From: UBA7985 sp002711265 | GTDB lineage: Bacteria > Pseudomonadota > Alphaproteobacteria > UBA7985 | DNA: 64,000 nt | Direction of reading: 5' to 3' | Assembly (NCBI GenBank): GCA_965660945.1 | Contig: CBFIBS010000002.1 | Location: 62,001-126,000 of the forward strand | Part shown: positions 51,819-60,407 of the stretch, in pieces | How positions within the stretch are numbered: the stretch's first letter is position 1 | How the letters are laid out: each line of letters starts with the position of its first letter | Translations under genes and position numbers: made by a program | The notes under the pieces: model-generated | Told to the model about the DNA's origin: nothing | The model's database searches: none | What the model saw: only the letters and a program-made list of their open reading frames with translations

Positions 51819-53063
51819 TCAGCGGTTCTGCAGCAGGGTCACAATGGCTTCGAGGCTGAAGGACTCGGACGGCTCCTCGGGTTCAGCGTCCTGCGCCTTT
51901 GATCCCAACCGCAGACTGCCGTTGCGGCTAAGGCTAAAAGTGATGCCGCCGGACGTCGCCGTCGCTTCGCCTTCACCTTCGCCATTTGCCGGAACATCGG
52001 CCGAAGCCCCCGCCGGCGACAGCGTCGATGTCGATGTTGAGAGGGTCGAAACCAGTGCAACTTCGGTCGCTCCCACCTCTTCCAGCTCAGCTGGATCCGA
52101 TGAAACCTCAGCCATGACGTCATCGACGACTTCGTCGATGGCTGGTTCGGTGATATCGCCCCTCAGGCTGTCGCCAGCATCCTCAGAGGCCTCGGCCTCG
52201 GCACCGGCAGCCAGCTGGCCGTCCTCAGGCACGCCCAGCGCCGCAGTGTCTTCGTTGCGCGCCGCCTCGATCAGCACAGCCCGGTGCTGGGCGTCTCGTA
52301 GGAGGCTGCTGAGGCTATCTCCATCACGGTCGTTCAGGGCGTAGGTTTGCTCCCGCAGGCGCTGCACCAGCGTCAGCGGATCGATGGCGTTCGAGTCCTT
52401 CCGCGCCCGCTGTGACTTGGTATTGCCGGTTAGGTGCACGGAGTAATGCAGATGCGTGCGGGTCCCCCACGGCACCAGCGTGCCCACGAGATCGCCAAGA
52501 TCGACCTTCTGCCCCACCCGTAAGTCCTTAGCCGGCCGGGTGTGCCAGAAGGTGTGCTGTCGCTCGCCATCGAAGACGATGACACCGCTGTCGGTGCCGG
52601 CAACCTTGGTGTGGATGACCTCACCGGTGACCGGCGTGAATACGGTTGCGCCGGGTGCGGCGACAATATCAATGCCGGAGTGGAAGTCGTGGCGGCGGTT
52701 CAGGCTGCGCCAGCCAAAATCGCTGCTCAGCTGGGCGGTCACTTCGTCGGCCAGCAGGGGGATTTCATTGTCCCACGGCTGCTTGACGAAGGGACTGGGC
52801 AGCTTGCGCGGTCGCTTGCCGGGGTCGAAGGATACGTTTTCAGCAAGCGCTTCAGCGCGCCATTGCATCTGAATCTGAAGCGACTGGCTCAGGGCAAGAT
52901 CGCCCGCTGCACCGTCGCCCCGGCCAAGACGGCCGAAGTCGGACAGGGCAGACATCCACCCGCGGATTGGGTCAGTGTCCTTCAATTCGATGGAGGAGCA
53001 GGCACCCATCGTCATTGCAAAGACGATCGCTGCACCTGCTCGGCCTATAGCCTGCAAATCCAT
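51819..53063 (-). CDS. M23-family (LytM-type) peptidoglycan peptidase, lipoprotein
   Basis: Putative cell-wall endopeptidase (414 residues). A 21-residue signal peptide ends at Cys22 (TMGACSS), a plausible but weak lipobox. The LytM domain (about 105-215) has zinc ligands His128 and Asp132 (HSGID) and the His204/206 pair (HLHYSVH); FWH is also conserved. The second half (about 255-414) is acidic, Ser/Thr/Ala-rich and low-complexity. ATG 53063, after AAGAGAG, is chosen over ATG 53090 because it puts the signal peptide at the N terminus. If active it cuts stem-peptide crosslinks; all the visible zinc ligands are present, so a degenerate EnvC/NlpD-type role is less likely. Confidence 0.88.
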   Translation of the reverse strand: MDLQAIGRAGAAIVFAMTMGACSSIELKDTDPIRGWMSALSDFGRLGRGDGAAGDLALSQSLQIQMQWRAEALAENVSFDPGKRPRKLPSPFVKQPWDNEIPLLADEVTAQLSSDFGWRSLNRRHDFHSGIDIVAAPGATVFTPVTGEVIHTKVAGTDSGVIVFDGERQHTFWHTRPAKDLRVGQKVDLGDLVGTLVPWGTRTHLHYSVHLTGNTKSQRARKDSNAIDPLTLVQRLREQTYALNDRDGDSLSSLLRDAQHRAVLIEAARNEDTAALGVPEDGQLAAGAEAEASEDAGDSLRGDITEPAIDEVVDDVMAEVSSDPAELEEVGATEVALVSTLSTSTSTLSPAGASADVPANGEGEGEATATSGGITFSLSRNGSLRLGSKAQDAEPEEPSESFSLEAIVTLLQNR

Positions 53064-53175
53064 CCGCTCTCTTACCCGCTCACCCAACACTTATTTTGCT
53101 CAGACTGTATCGCGGGAATGAGCAAGCATTATGGCAGAAAATTATCAAGCGGATTTCGACTCGGGGCGACAGGGG

Positions 53176-54243
53176 TCAGTCCAGCGCCTCGATTCCACCG
53201 TACTGAGCCCGCACCTCAAGGTACTGCTGCAGACCCCGGTGCTGAGGGGCTACAAGCCCGGCCCGCAGGGCTCCTTCCGGGTCGAGCAGGGTCAACGCCG
53301 GATGCAGCGAACGGAAGAAGTCGAAGTCGGCAAAGGCGGCCTGCAGCAGAGCGATTACGCGCCCCTGCGACACCACTTCGCGCGACACCAAAGTCAGGGA
53401 CAGACCGATGCTTTCGACCGGCACTTCGAGGCCATAGGCGTCCTGCGGGATCAGAAACGGTTCGAAGAACGGATTTGAGTCGACCAGCACGTCGACCCCT
53501 TCAGAAGCCAGCGGGATCAGGCGGGCACCGCACTCCCACAGCGCGTCGCTGACCAAGGTGGACGGCAGCACACTGGGGAAGATGACGGCATCGAGTTCGT
53601 TGGCACAGAGCGCCTCGATCTGCGTGGCGAGTGAACCTTCGTGGACCCGGGCCATCCGCGAGACCGGCACGTCGGAGGCGAAGAGCGCTGCCTGCGCCAG
53701 CAGCCGCTGCGAGGAATCCAGCGGCCCGAGCCCTACCCGGCCCCCGGCAAGGTCCTCCAGTCCCTCGGCCGGGGACGTCGTGCTGGCCAGCACGTGGATC
53801 GGCAGCACGGCAAAGGAAAAGACGGTGCGCAGATCCTCGATGGCATCGCCACCGGCGTAATCGGCCTGTCCGCTGAAGGCGAAGTACTGCCGGTCGGACT
53901 GCACCACCGCGAAATCAGCACGGCCTTCCGCCACCAGCGCGAGGTTTTCAGCCGATCCGGTCGTTGCCCGCACCAGACAGACCGGCGCATCGGGGTTAAC
54001 CTGCACGTTGTAAGCCGTGCACAGCGCGCCAGCGAGCCCGAAGCCGGGTGCATTCGCCGGGCCGCCGGCAATCACAAAGCCATTGAGGTCGCCTCCAGCC
54101 AGCGTGTCGGACGGCAGCACGAGCGAGGGCTGACCCGAGAGACTGTTCGCCCCCTCGTCACCGGTGGATTGCGCCACGGCCGGGGCCGCCAGCATCGTTC
54201 CGAATGCTGCCAGCAGAAGGATCACAGGGCGCAGTGCAGACAT
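53176..54243 (-). CDS. TAXI-family TRAP transporter solute-binding protein (orphan)
   Basis: Periplasmic binding protein (355 residues). The signal peptide is cut after about residue 25 (PAVA|Q). NGFVIAGGPANAPGFGLAGALCTAYN is a variant of the TAXI start, followed by RATTGSAENLALVAEGRADFAVVQSD and VLPIHVLA. TAXI proteins feed TRAP permeases, often for glutamate-like or unknown acids, but no dctQM or fused permease is nearby, so the partner and ligand are unknown. ATG 54243 is chosen; the frame is open to 54534, but that part overlaps the methyltransferase gene. Confidence 0.85.
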   Translation of the reverse strand: MSALRPVILLLAAFGTMLAAPAVAQSTGDEGANSLSGQPSLVLPSDTLAGGDLNGFVIAGGPANAPGFGLAGALCTAYNVQVNPDAPVCLVRATTGSAENLALVAEGRADFAVVQSDRQYFAFSGQADYAGGDAIEDLRTVFSFAVLPIHVLASTTSPAEGLEDLAGGRVGLGPLDSSQRLLAQAALFASDVPVSRMARVHEGSLATQIEALCANELDAVIFPSVLPSTLVSDALWECGARLIPLASEGVDVLVDSNPFFEPFLIPQDAYGLEVPVESIGLSLTLVSREVVSQGRVIALLQAAFADFDFFRSLHPALTLLDPEGALRAGLVAPQHRGLQQYLEVRAQYGGIEALD

Positions 54244-54289
54244 GGGTGGAGAACTCCCGGAAATATTCCGTTTGTTATACGACCAATGC

Positions 54290-55060
54290 TCAGAAATCCA
54301 AAGCCTGACCATCGCGCTGAATCGCCTCCATTTCCGGCGTAACCCGGTCATCAGGGTCGCGCACCGTGATCCCCGGGCCGAGCACCATTCCGGCACGGGC
54401 TTCGCGCCGCCCCCGGACGAGCACGCGGTTGGCATCGCGGCCCGGCTTGGGCCAGATCGGGCAGACCCGGATCCCGCCCACCCGCAGGGTGAGCAGGCTG
54501 ATGATGTCCTGCAGGCGGTCGGTGCGGTGGACAAGGCTCAGGTATCCCCGCTCCCGCACCCAGTACAGCATGGCATCGATCCAGTCAGCGAGGTCGGCAT
54601 CGGTCTCGCGCTTGGAGATATCCGCGCTCTCGGTGCCGCTGCTCTGGCCACTGTCCTCGGCGACATACGGCGGATTGCAGATCACGTGGTCGAAGCTGCG
54701 GGCTTCGAGGATCGACCCGCGGGCGCGCAGATCACCGGCGATGAAGGTCGCGCGGTCAGCCAGCCCGTTGCGCGCGGCATTTTCCGCCGCCAGCGCACAC
54801 AAGTCGGGCTGGAGCTCGACCCCGGTTATCCGTAGCCCCTCGACCCGTCGCGCCAGACACAGCCCGGCCGTGCCGACCCCACAGCCCAGATCGAGCACCG
54901 CCTGCCCGGGCTCAGCCGGCACTGATGCCGCGAGCAGGACCGCGTCCATCCCGGCCCGATACCCGTGCCGGGGCTGCAGCAGGCGCAGCTGTCCGCCGAG
55001 GAATTCATCTTCGGTCAACGCGTCCAGATCGAGGCTGGTTTTGGAAACGGTGCTATCCAT
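54290..55060 (-). CDS. tRNA1(Val) (adenine(37)-N6)-methyltransferase-like
   Basis: Class I SAM methyltransferase (256 residues) of the TrmN6 (YfiC) type. The N-terminal RLLQPRHGYRAGMDAVLLAA (27-46) is the family hallmark. The SAM motif is DLGCGVGTAGL (57-67), and the amino-methyltransferase NPPY is at 129-132. The name follows the E. coli enzyme; the actual tRNA target in alphaproteobacteria is not shown by sequence. It lies 30 bases downstream of the unrecognised protein and 46 bases before the TAXI gene, all on the minus strand. Confidence 0.88.
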   Translation of the reverse strand: MDSTVSKTSLDLDALTEDEFLGGQLRLLQPRHGYRAGMDAVLLAASVPAEPGQAVLDLGCGVGTAGLCLARRVEGLRITGVELQPDLCALAAENAARNGLADRATFIAGDLRARGSILEARSFDHVICNPPYVAEDSGQSSGTESADISKRETDADLADWIDAMLYWVRERGYLSLVHRTDRLQDIISLLTLRVGGIRVCPIWPKPGRDANRVLVRGRREARAGMVLGPGITVRDPDDRVTPEMEAIQRDGQALDF

Positions 55061-55090
55061 GGCTGCCGCCGTCCGCGCGGGAAATGCGGG

Positions 55091-55570
55091 CTAGGCCGCA
55101 GCGGGTGCCGCCAGCCCGGGGGCCTGGTCGATCAGCTGATCACACAAGTCCTCATCGGTCCTGATTTTCAGGTGCTGGTTGCCCAGTGCCTTGTCGACCA
55201 TGAGGATAAAGGCGTTCCAGTGGACGTGCTCCATCTGCCGCTCGTCGAGACGGCTCAGGCCGGCCTTGACCGTGCGCTGCAGCGCTTTTTCGGTCTTGCG
55301 CAGGATGGCTTTGCGGTGGCTGGACTTGATATCGCACTGGTCCAGCATCTCCTGCCGGATCAGCGAGCGCCAGACGGTGAAGGTCAGGCTCTTGCCCAGC
55401 ATGCTGTGGGTGACGTCCCAGACGGGCTCATCGCTCGGTGCGTCGGGGAACAGGCGCTGTGCCTCATCGCCCATGGGCGCGGCCTCAGCGGCGGCAGCAT
55501 CAGCGGCGGCAGCAGCAGCGGCGGCGGCAGGCTCAGAAACGGGTTCGGGCTGAAGGTCGTCATCAGTCAT
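55091..55570 (-). CDS. Unrecognised protein with Ala-rich N terminus
   Basis: 159-residue protein I do not recognise. Residues 1-35 are acidic with a run of Ala (14-31) that should be disordered or helical. Residues 45-150 look like a folded, helix-rich domain with WDVTHSMLGKSLTFTVWRSL, KAILRKTEKALQRTVKAGLS and MEHVHWNAFILMVDKALG. No signal peptide, membrane segment, Cys cluster or catalytic motif is visible. Codon use matches the neighbours, and it is placed tightly upstream of the trmN6-like gene, so it is very likely a real gene, perhaps lineage-specific. Confidence 0.75.
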   Translation of the reverse strand: MTDDDLQPEPVSEPAAAAAAAAADAAAAEAAPMGDEAQRLFPDAPSDEPVWDVTHSMLGKSLTFTVWRSLIRQEMLDQCDIKSSHRKAILRKTEKALQRTVKAGLSRLDERQMEHVHWNAFILMVDKALGNQHLKIRTDEDLCDQLIDQAPGLAAPAAA

Positions 55571-55642
55571 GGGCGGGCGGCCTCGATCGTGGCTGGCAAA
55601 GGAACGGGCGCGAGCAACTCGGAGCGCCCGCGCCCCCCTCCT

Positions 55643-56101
55643 TTAATGGCTAAAGCCGCGCTTTTCAAAGTATCGCTGATGGTAGTCTTCTGCGGGGTAG
55701 AATTCAGAGGCTTCGGTAACCTCGGTGGCGATGGTGCCCCGGACCTGTGACTGATCCTGAATCGCCGCTTCAGCCGCAGCGCGCTGGCCGTCGTCCTTGA
55801 AAAAGACCCCGGACCGGTACTGGGTGCCGATGTCCGGTCCCTGGCGGTTGACCTGCGTCGGGTCGTGCATTTCAAAGAAGGCGTTGAGCAGGGTGCGGTA
55901 GTCGACCTTATCGTCGTCAAAGACGACGCGGACGGCTTCGGCGTGACCCGTCCCGCCCATACAAACCTGCTGATAGGTCGGGTTCGGCGTCGAGCCGCCG
56001 GTATAGCCGCTGATCGCATCCTTGACCCCCGGCATCTTGCGGAACGTGTCTTCGATGCTCCAAAAGCAGCCCGCAGCGAATATTGCTTCTTTCTCGGCCA
56101 T
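55643..56101 (-). CDS. msrA: Peptide-methionine (S)-S-oxide reductase
   Basis: Repairs oxidised methionine (152 residues). The catalytic Cys12 is in AAGCFWSIED (the family has GCFWG; here Ser follows Trp). GYTGGSTPNPTYQQVCMGGTGHAEAVRV and the C-terminal EDYHQRYF are canonical. No C-terminal resolving Cys pair is present, so recycling probably uses Cys52 or an external thiol. ATG 56101 follows AAGGAGCC; the frame is open to 56182, but that part is not MsrA-like. Confidence 0.95.
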   Translation of the reverse strand: MAEKEAIFAAGCFWSIEDTFRKMPGVKDAISGYTGGSTPNPTYQQVCMGGTGHAEAVRVVFDDDKVDYRTLLNAFFEMHDPTQVNRQGPDIGTQYRSGVFFKDDGQRAAAEAAIQDQSQVRGTIATEVTEASEFYPAEDYHQRYFEKRGFSH

Positions 56102-56192
56102 GGTCGTGGCTCCTTGCCTGGTGTCTGGGGTGTTACAGCATCCAGAGATGGCAGCGGAAGCGGCGGCGGACAAGCCCGCCAAAGGTCGCGTT

Positions 56193-56687
56193 TCAGAACC
56201 GGTCGATATGAGCGTGGGTCACGAACTCAGTGCTGTAACGGACAACGGCACGGTTGCCCTGGAACCATTGCTTCAGGCGTTCAGAAATTGTGGTGACATC
56301 GATTCCCGCAATCTTGATCCTGAGCTTGGTGACACCGGCCAGCTCGGACAGCTCCAGCACATCGTCGGCAGCGGAGAGCACGGCGAGCAAATCGCCGTAA
56401 GCCGCCTGATCATCGCTCGAATACTCAATGGTGACGTGGGCAAGCTGTCCCTGTCCCAGCACCGAGCGGTCGACTTTGGCGTGGTACCCCATCAACACAC
56501 CCGTGCGTTCCAGCTTCCGCACCCGCTCGTAGCAGGGTGTCGGTGACAGGTTCACGCGCTTGGCCAACTCCACGTTTGAAATACGAGCGTTCTGTTTGAG
56601 TTCCGCCACGATGAGCCGGTCGGTCTCATCCAGACCGTCCTCCCGCCGCCTAGCCTGCACCATGTCCGTTTTCCTTCGCCGCGCCAA
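56193..56687 (-). CDS. Lrp/AsnC-family transcriptional regulator
   Basis: 164 residues: an N-terminal helix-turn-helix (about 18-75, LDETDRLIVAELKQNARISNVELAKRVNLSPTPCYERVRKLE) and a RAM ligand-binding domain (about 80-155). The C-terminal part (VTKLRIKIAGIDVTTISERLK) has the RAM beta-alpha pattern. A second start, ATG 56663, would remove eight residues. It is divergent from the LptF/G-like gene, and the AT-rich region between them contains a palindrome that may be its operator. Confidence 0.92.
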   Translation of the reverse strand: MARRRKTDMVQARRREDGLDETDRLIVAELKQNARISNVELAKRVNLSPTPCYERVRKLERTGVLMGYHAKVDRSVLGQGQLAHVTIEYSSDDQAAYGDLLAVLSAADDVLELSELAGVTKLRIKIAGIDVTTISERLKQWFQGNRAVVRYSTEFVTHAHIDRF

Positions 56688-56955
56688 TCCGCAAAATCAC
56701 CCAAATCTCTGCCCTCACGCTACCAAAGGACAGTTCATAAAACGAGTTTTGCATTTCGAGATAATATTTATATATTTATGCTATCAGCGAATTAGCATGA
56801 CCACCCTGGGCTGTCACGGTGCCAGCCCGTCAATTCCAGATAAAGTTCGCCCTTCGGTTATTGCACGAAGCATCCTTCAACTTTGCCAGATAAAAATTCT
56901 GTTGTTGCCCCTGGTTTCGTTCTAGTTTCGGCATGAAAGATGGAGGTTATCCGCG
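56688..56955. other. AT-rich divergent regulatory region
   Basis: 268 bases between the Lrp gene (minus) and the LptF/G-like gene (plus). The patch at about 56735-56800 is the most AT-rich in the window (AATATTTATATATTTATG). It probably holds the Lrp-gene promoter and Lrp binding sites. GATGGAGG at about 56940 is the ribosome-binding site of the next gene. A 122-codon plus-strand frame crossing here and the Lrp gene is antisense noise. Confidence 0.5.
56778..56798. promoter_or_regulatory. Inverted repeat, candidate Lrp operator
   Basis: ATGCTA (56778-56783) and TAGCAT (56793-56798) form a perfect 6-base inverted repeat with a 9-base spacer, next to the AT-rich tract. Its size and position suit a dimeric HTH regulator such as the adjacent Lrp-type protein. 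No binding evidence exists in sequence. Confidence 0.4.
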
Positions 56956-57960
56956 GTGCTGACCCGACGCCTTCTGCGTGTGTTAACCGGATACTCGGCT
57001 GCAGTGGCCCTTGTGCTTTCGGCGATCATGCTGGTCCCGACCCTGATGGAAGGCCTGAATGATCCGCCTGAAGAAAGTCGGGGCTTCCTTCACCGCGTCT
57101 TGGCGCCCCTGCCCTCGCTTTGGTTAACTCTGCTGCCTACGGCGCTGATGCTGACCGTCCTGATCGCCATTTCACGCCTCAATCTCCGGGGTGAGATCCG
57201 GCAATGGCGGGCAGCCGGGGTGTCAGTTTGGCCCTTCGCCCTGTCAACCACCCTGATCGCCCTGCTGATCGCCGGACTCATGGCCGGTCCGTTCTGGACC
57301 TGGACGCAACCTAAGGGCGCAGGCCTGGTTGAGGCAGTAAATATCGGTCCGCATTTCATCGACGAGCACGGGGAGCTCTGGGCCCTGCCGGTGTCGGCCA
57401 CAGCAGCGCAATCGGATGGGCCATCCGCAGGCGCCGTCATCGGGTTGTTTTCCCTGCCCCCGGCCCGTCGGACACTGACCGGCAAAGTTGCGGCTGTGCA
57501 CGCCGACGGCACCATTGTGCTGAGGGACACTCAGGTCACCGCCAACCTCACCAGAGAGACCGGTCCCACACGGCCACTGCCGGTCCGACTGACCCCGCAA
57601 TCGGGCGTGACCGGGCAGACCGCGCCAACCGGCGCCGACGCAGCCAACAGCACCCAAAGCCAGGGCCAAACCCGCGTCTTTGCCGGACTGGGTTACCGGC
57701 TGTCCTACCCCGCGCTGGTCATCGGCCTGTCGCTGCTGATCCTGCCGCTGGCGCTGAGTATCGACGGCAACCGCTGGACCCTTTTGAAAATTGCTGCCGG
57801 GTGCCTGCTCGCCCTGAACATTCTATTCGTGCTGCTGATGACGGACGCCTTGGCACGGGCGGGCTTCTGGGATGAAAGCTGGTTCTTCCCCTTGCGCGGG
57901 GCCATGGCGTTAGGGCTGGGGCTGCTGGTGCTGACGCTGTTCGAGGAACGCGTTGCCTGA
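56956..57960 (+). CDS. LptF/LptG-like permease-family membrane protein
   Basis: 334-residue membrane protein that resembles the YjgP/YjgQ (LptF/LptG) family of lipopolysaccharide-transport permeases: membrane helices near 12-30, 50-75 and 92-112, a periplasmic middle domain (about 118-245), and three more helices near 250-330. It is a single gene, whereas lptF and lptG are normally adjacent pairs, and its periplasmic domain is short of clear conserved motifs, so the assignment is by topology and general similarity. The GTG start follows GGAGG at about nine bases. Confidence 0.65.
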   Translation: MLTRRLLRVLTGYSAAVALVLSAIMLVPTLMEGLNDPPEESRGFLHRVLAPLPSLWLTLLPTALMLTVLIAISRLNLRGEIRQWRAAGVSVWPFALSTTLIALLIAGLMAGPFWTWTQPKGAGLVEAVNIGPHFIDEHGELWALPVSATAAQSDGPSAGAVIGLFSLPPARRTLTGKVAAVHADGTIVLRDTQVTANLTRETGPTRPLPVRLTPQSGVTGQTAPTGADAANSTQSQGQTRVFAGLGYRLSYPALVIGLSLLILPLALSIDGNRWTLLKIAAGCLLALNILFVLLMTDALARAGFWDESWFFPLRGAMALGLGLLVLTLFEERVA

Positions 57961-58010
57961 GGCCCCTCAGCCCCCGCTCCATCACTTTATTTTAAAAAGT
58001 CTAAAATTCG

Positions 58011-58016
58011 TATAAT
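58011..58016 (+). promoter_or_regulatory. -10 element upstream of DUF1761 gene
   Basis: A perfect TATAAT in an AT-rich patch (57981-58020). The best -35-like word is TTTATT (57986-57991), 19 bases upstream, which is weak and too far. A transcript starting about 58024 would have a 60-base leader before the DUF1761 gene. Confidence 0.45.
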
Positions 58017-58083
58017 GTGACATGCGTTGTCCAGGTGGGGTTCCAACTTCGCCCGTCAATCTCATGTCTTGAAAGGCTGTGTG

Positions 58084-58500
58084 ATGATGTTTGCTCTTTC
58101 CGTTCTTGTCGGCGGTATAGCCGCCTACGCCCTCGGTGTGCTCTGGTACATGCTACTGTCTGGTCCTTGGATGGCGGCTGCCAAGGTGTCGCGCGACGAC
58201 ATTGGCGGCGGCTCGGCGGACGACAATGGCCGCAGCATGGTGCTGACGTACGCCGTCACATTTCTCGCGTGGCTGGCGGCCTCTTTCATCCTGCAAAGCC
58301 ACCTGTTTCCCATGGCAGCAGCCGCTGAGGTCAACGTTTTCCGCGTGACGATCGGCATGTGGCTGACCTTCGGTCTGCTCTCTACGCTGCTGTCCACCCT
58401 CTACGGACTGCGCGGTCTCAATCTGATCTGGATCGACGGGGGGTATGTGCTCGCCGGCGGCCTGCTGATCGCGGCGTCTTACACCTTCATCGCCCCCTAG
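58084..58500 (+). CDS. DUF1761-family membrane protein
   Basis: 138-residue inner-membrane protein with four predicted helices (about 2-23, 51-70, 85-108 and 118-136). The N-terminal GGIAAYALGVLWYMLLSGPW and the middle segment YAVTFLAWLAASF match the DUF1761 pattern of a short conserved Trp-Tyr region after the first helix. No function is known for the family. ATG 58084 is eight bases after AAAGG; ATG 58087 and GTG 58081 are also possible. It converges with glmS, and a CCCC/GGGG stem spans its stop. Confidence 0.82.
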   Translation: MMFALSVLVGGIAAYALGVLWYMLLSGPWMAAAKVSRDDIGGGSADDNGRSMVLTYAVTFLAWLAASFILQSHLFPMAAAAEVNVFRVTIGMWLTFGLLSTLLSTLYGLRGLNLIWIDGGYVLAGGLLIAASYTFIAP

Positions 58501-58533
58501 CCCCAGACGGGGGGCATCATCCGGCACCGAGCC

Positions 58534-60357
58534 TCACTCGACAGTCACAGACTTCGCGAGGTTGCGGGGCTGGTCCACGTCAGTGCCCTTGTGCACCGCC
58601 GCGTGATAGGCCAGCAGCTGGATCGGCAACGCGTAGAGCAACGGGGCGACCAGACTGTCGACCGTCGGCATGACGATCACGTCTTCCGCCGTCCCGCCCA
58701 GCCGCTTGGCGCCCACGGCATCGGTGATCAGGATCAGCCTGCCGCCACGCGCGGCGACCTGCTCGACGTTCGAGGCGGTCTTCTCCAGCATCGGGCCGGA
58801 AGGGGCGCAGACCACCACCGGCACACCGTCGTCGATCAACGCGATCGGCCCGTGTTTCATCTCACCGGCCGCATAGCCCTCGGCGTGGATGTAGGAAATT
58901 TCCTTGAGCTTCAGCGCGCCTTCCATGGCCAGCGGGAACATTGACCCGCGCCCCAGATAGAGCACGTCGCGGGTCTGGGCGACCTTGCCCGCGATCTCGC
59001 GGATGCTGTCATCGTGGTTCAGAACCTGCGCCATCAGTGCGGGGATGCCAACCAGCGCCTGACTCAACCGCGCTTCGTCATCCGCGCTGATAGCGCCACG
59101 CTGCCGACCCGCCCAGATCGCCAGCGCCGCCAGCACCGTCAGCTGGGTGGTGAAGGCCTTGGTCGACGCCACCCCGATTTCGGGTCCGGCGAGGGTCTTG
59201 AGTACGGCGTCTGCCTCGCGGGCAATCGCGGACTCGGTGACGTTCACCAGCGCCAGCACCGGGTTGCCTTCCCCCCGGGCGTAGCGCATCGCCTCGAGCG
59301 TATCGATGGTTTCACCGGACTGGGAAATCGCGATGCTCGCGCCCTGCGGCGACAGGGGCGCCTCGCGGTAGCGGAACTCGGAGGCGATATCGACCTCGAC
59401 CGGGATCCGCGCGAGGCTCTCGAACCAGTACTTCGCCGTCAGGCCGGCATAGAATGCCGTGCCGCAGGCCATGATCGTCAGCCGGTCCAGCGCCTTGAAA
59501 TCGAGCGACAGGTCTTCGAAGTTGAGGCGTTTTTCGGCCGGGTTGAAATGCGCCTGCAGCGTGTCGCCTACCACCGAGGGCTGCTCGTAGATTTCCTTGA
59601 GCATGTAGTGGGGGAAGTTGCCCTTGCCGATCATGTCGCCGGAAACGGCGCTCTCGACTTTGGGCCGGTCTACGGCGGCGTTGCTCCTGTCGTAAATCTC
59701 CAGACTGTCCCGGGTCAGCACGCACCAGTCGCCGTCTTCGAGGTAGGTGATTTCGCGGGTCAGCGGCGCCAGCGCAATGGCATCCGAGCCCAGATACATC
59801 TCGCCCTCGCCGTGACCGATGGCAAGCGGCGAGCCCTTGCGTGCACCGATCATCAGGCTGTCGTGACCGGCGAAGATAATCGCCAGCGCGAAGGCGCCCT
59901 GCAGCCGCCCGATGACGGACTTGACAGCCTCGACCGGCCCAAGGCCGTCAGCCATGGCTGCGGAAATCAGGTGGACGATGGTTTCGGTGTCGGTATCGGT
60001 GCTCCATGAAATACCGCGTGCGCTGAGGTCCGCGCGCAGGGCATCGAAATTCTCGATGATGCCGTTGTGGACCACGGCGACGCGCTCATCCGCGTGCGGG
60101 TGCGCGTTGGTCAGGTTCGGAACGCCGTGAGTGGCCCAGCGAGTGTGTCCGATCCCAGTGCGGCCCGGCAGCGGGCTGTCCTGCACCACATCGGCAAGAT
60201 TGCGCAGCTTGCCTTCCGCCCGGCGGCGGTCGATGTGGCCGTTGACCAGCGTCGCGATCCCGGCGCTGTCGTAGCCCCGGTATTCGAGCCGACGCAGCCC
60301 GTCGAGCAGGTCGCTTGCGACCCCGTCCTGTCCGAGAATACCGATGATGCCACACAT
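58534..60357 (-). CDS. glmS: Glutamine:fructose-6-phosphate aminotransferase (isomerising)
   Basis: First enzyme of UDP-GlcNAc synthesis (607 residues). The glutaminase domain starts MCGIIGILG with Cys2 as nucleophile, followed by LRRLEYRGYDSAGIA. The two SIS domains follow, with ACGTAFYAGLTAKYWFE, SQSGETIDTLEA and GRGSMFPLAMEGALKLKEISYIHAE. The C-terminal DQPRNLAKSVTVE is canonical. No glmS ribozyme was sought further, as those occur in Gram-positives. Downstream of glmU in the same direction with a 50-base gap. Confidence 0.97.
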   Translation of the reverse strand: MCGIIGILGQDGVASDLLDGLRRLEYRGYDSAGIATLVNGHIDRRRAEGKLRNLADVVQDSPLPGRTGIGHTRWATHGVPNLTNAHPHADERVAVVHNGIIENFDALRADLSARGISWSTDTDTETIVHLISAAMADGLGPVEAVKSVIGRLQGAFALAIIFAGHDSLMIGARKGSPLAIGHGEGEMYLGSDAIALAPLTREITYLEDGDWCVLTRDSLEIYDRSNAAVDRPKVESAVSGDMIGKGNFPHYMLKEIYEQPSVVGDTLQAHFNPAEKRLNFEDLSLDFKALDRLTIMACGTAFYAGLTAKYWFESLARIPVEVDIASEFRYREAPLSPQGASIAISQSGETIDTLEAMRYARGEGNPVLALVNVTESAIAREADAVLKTLAGPEIGVASTKAFTTQLTVLAALAIWAGRQRGAISADDEARLSQALVGIPALMAQVLNHDDSIREIAGKVAQTRDVLYLGRGSMFPLAMEGALKLKEISYIHAEGYAAGEMKHGPIALIDDGVPVVVCAPSGPMLEKTASNVEQVAARGGRLILITDAVGAKRLGGTAEDVIVMPTVDSLVAPLLYALPIQLLAYHAAVHKGTDVDQPRNLAKSVTVE

Positions 60358-60407
60358 TGGGTGGAAGGTTCCTTTCGGGTCAGCGCCGTCTGGCGAAAGC
60401 GGGGGGC

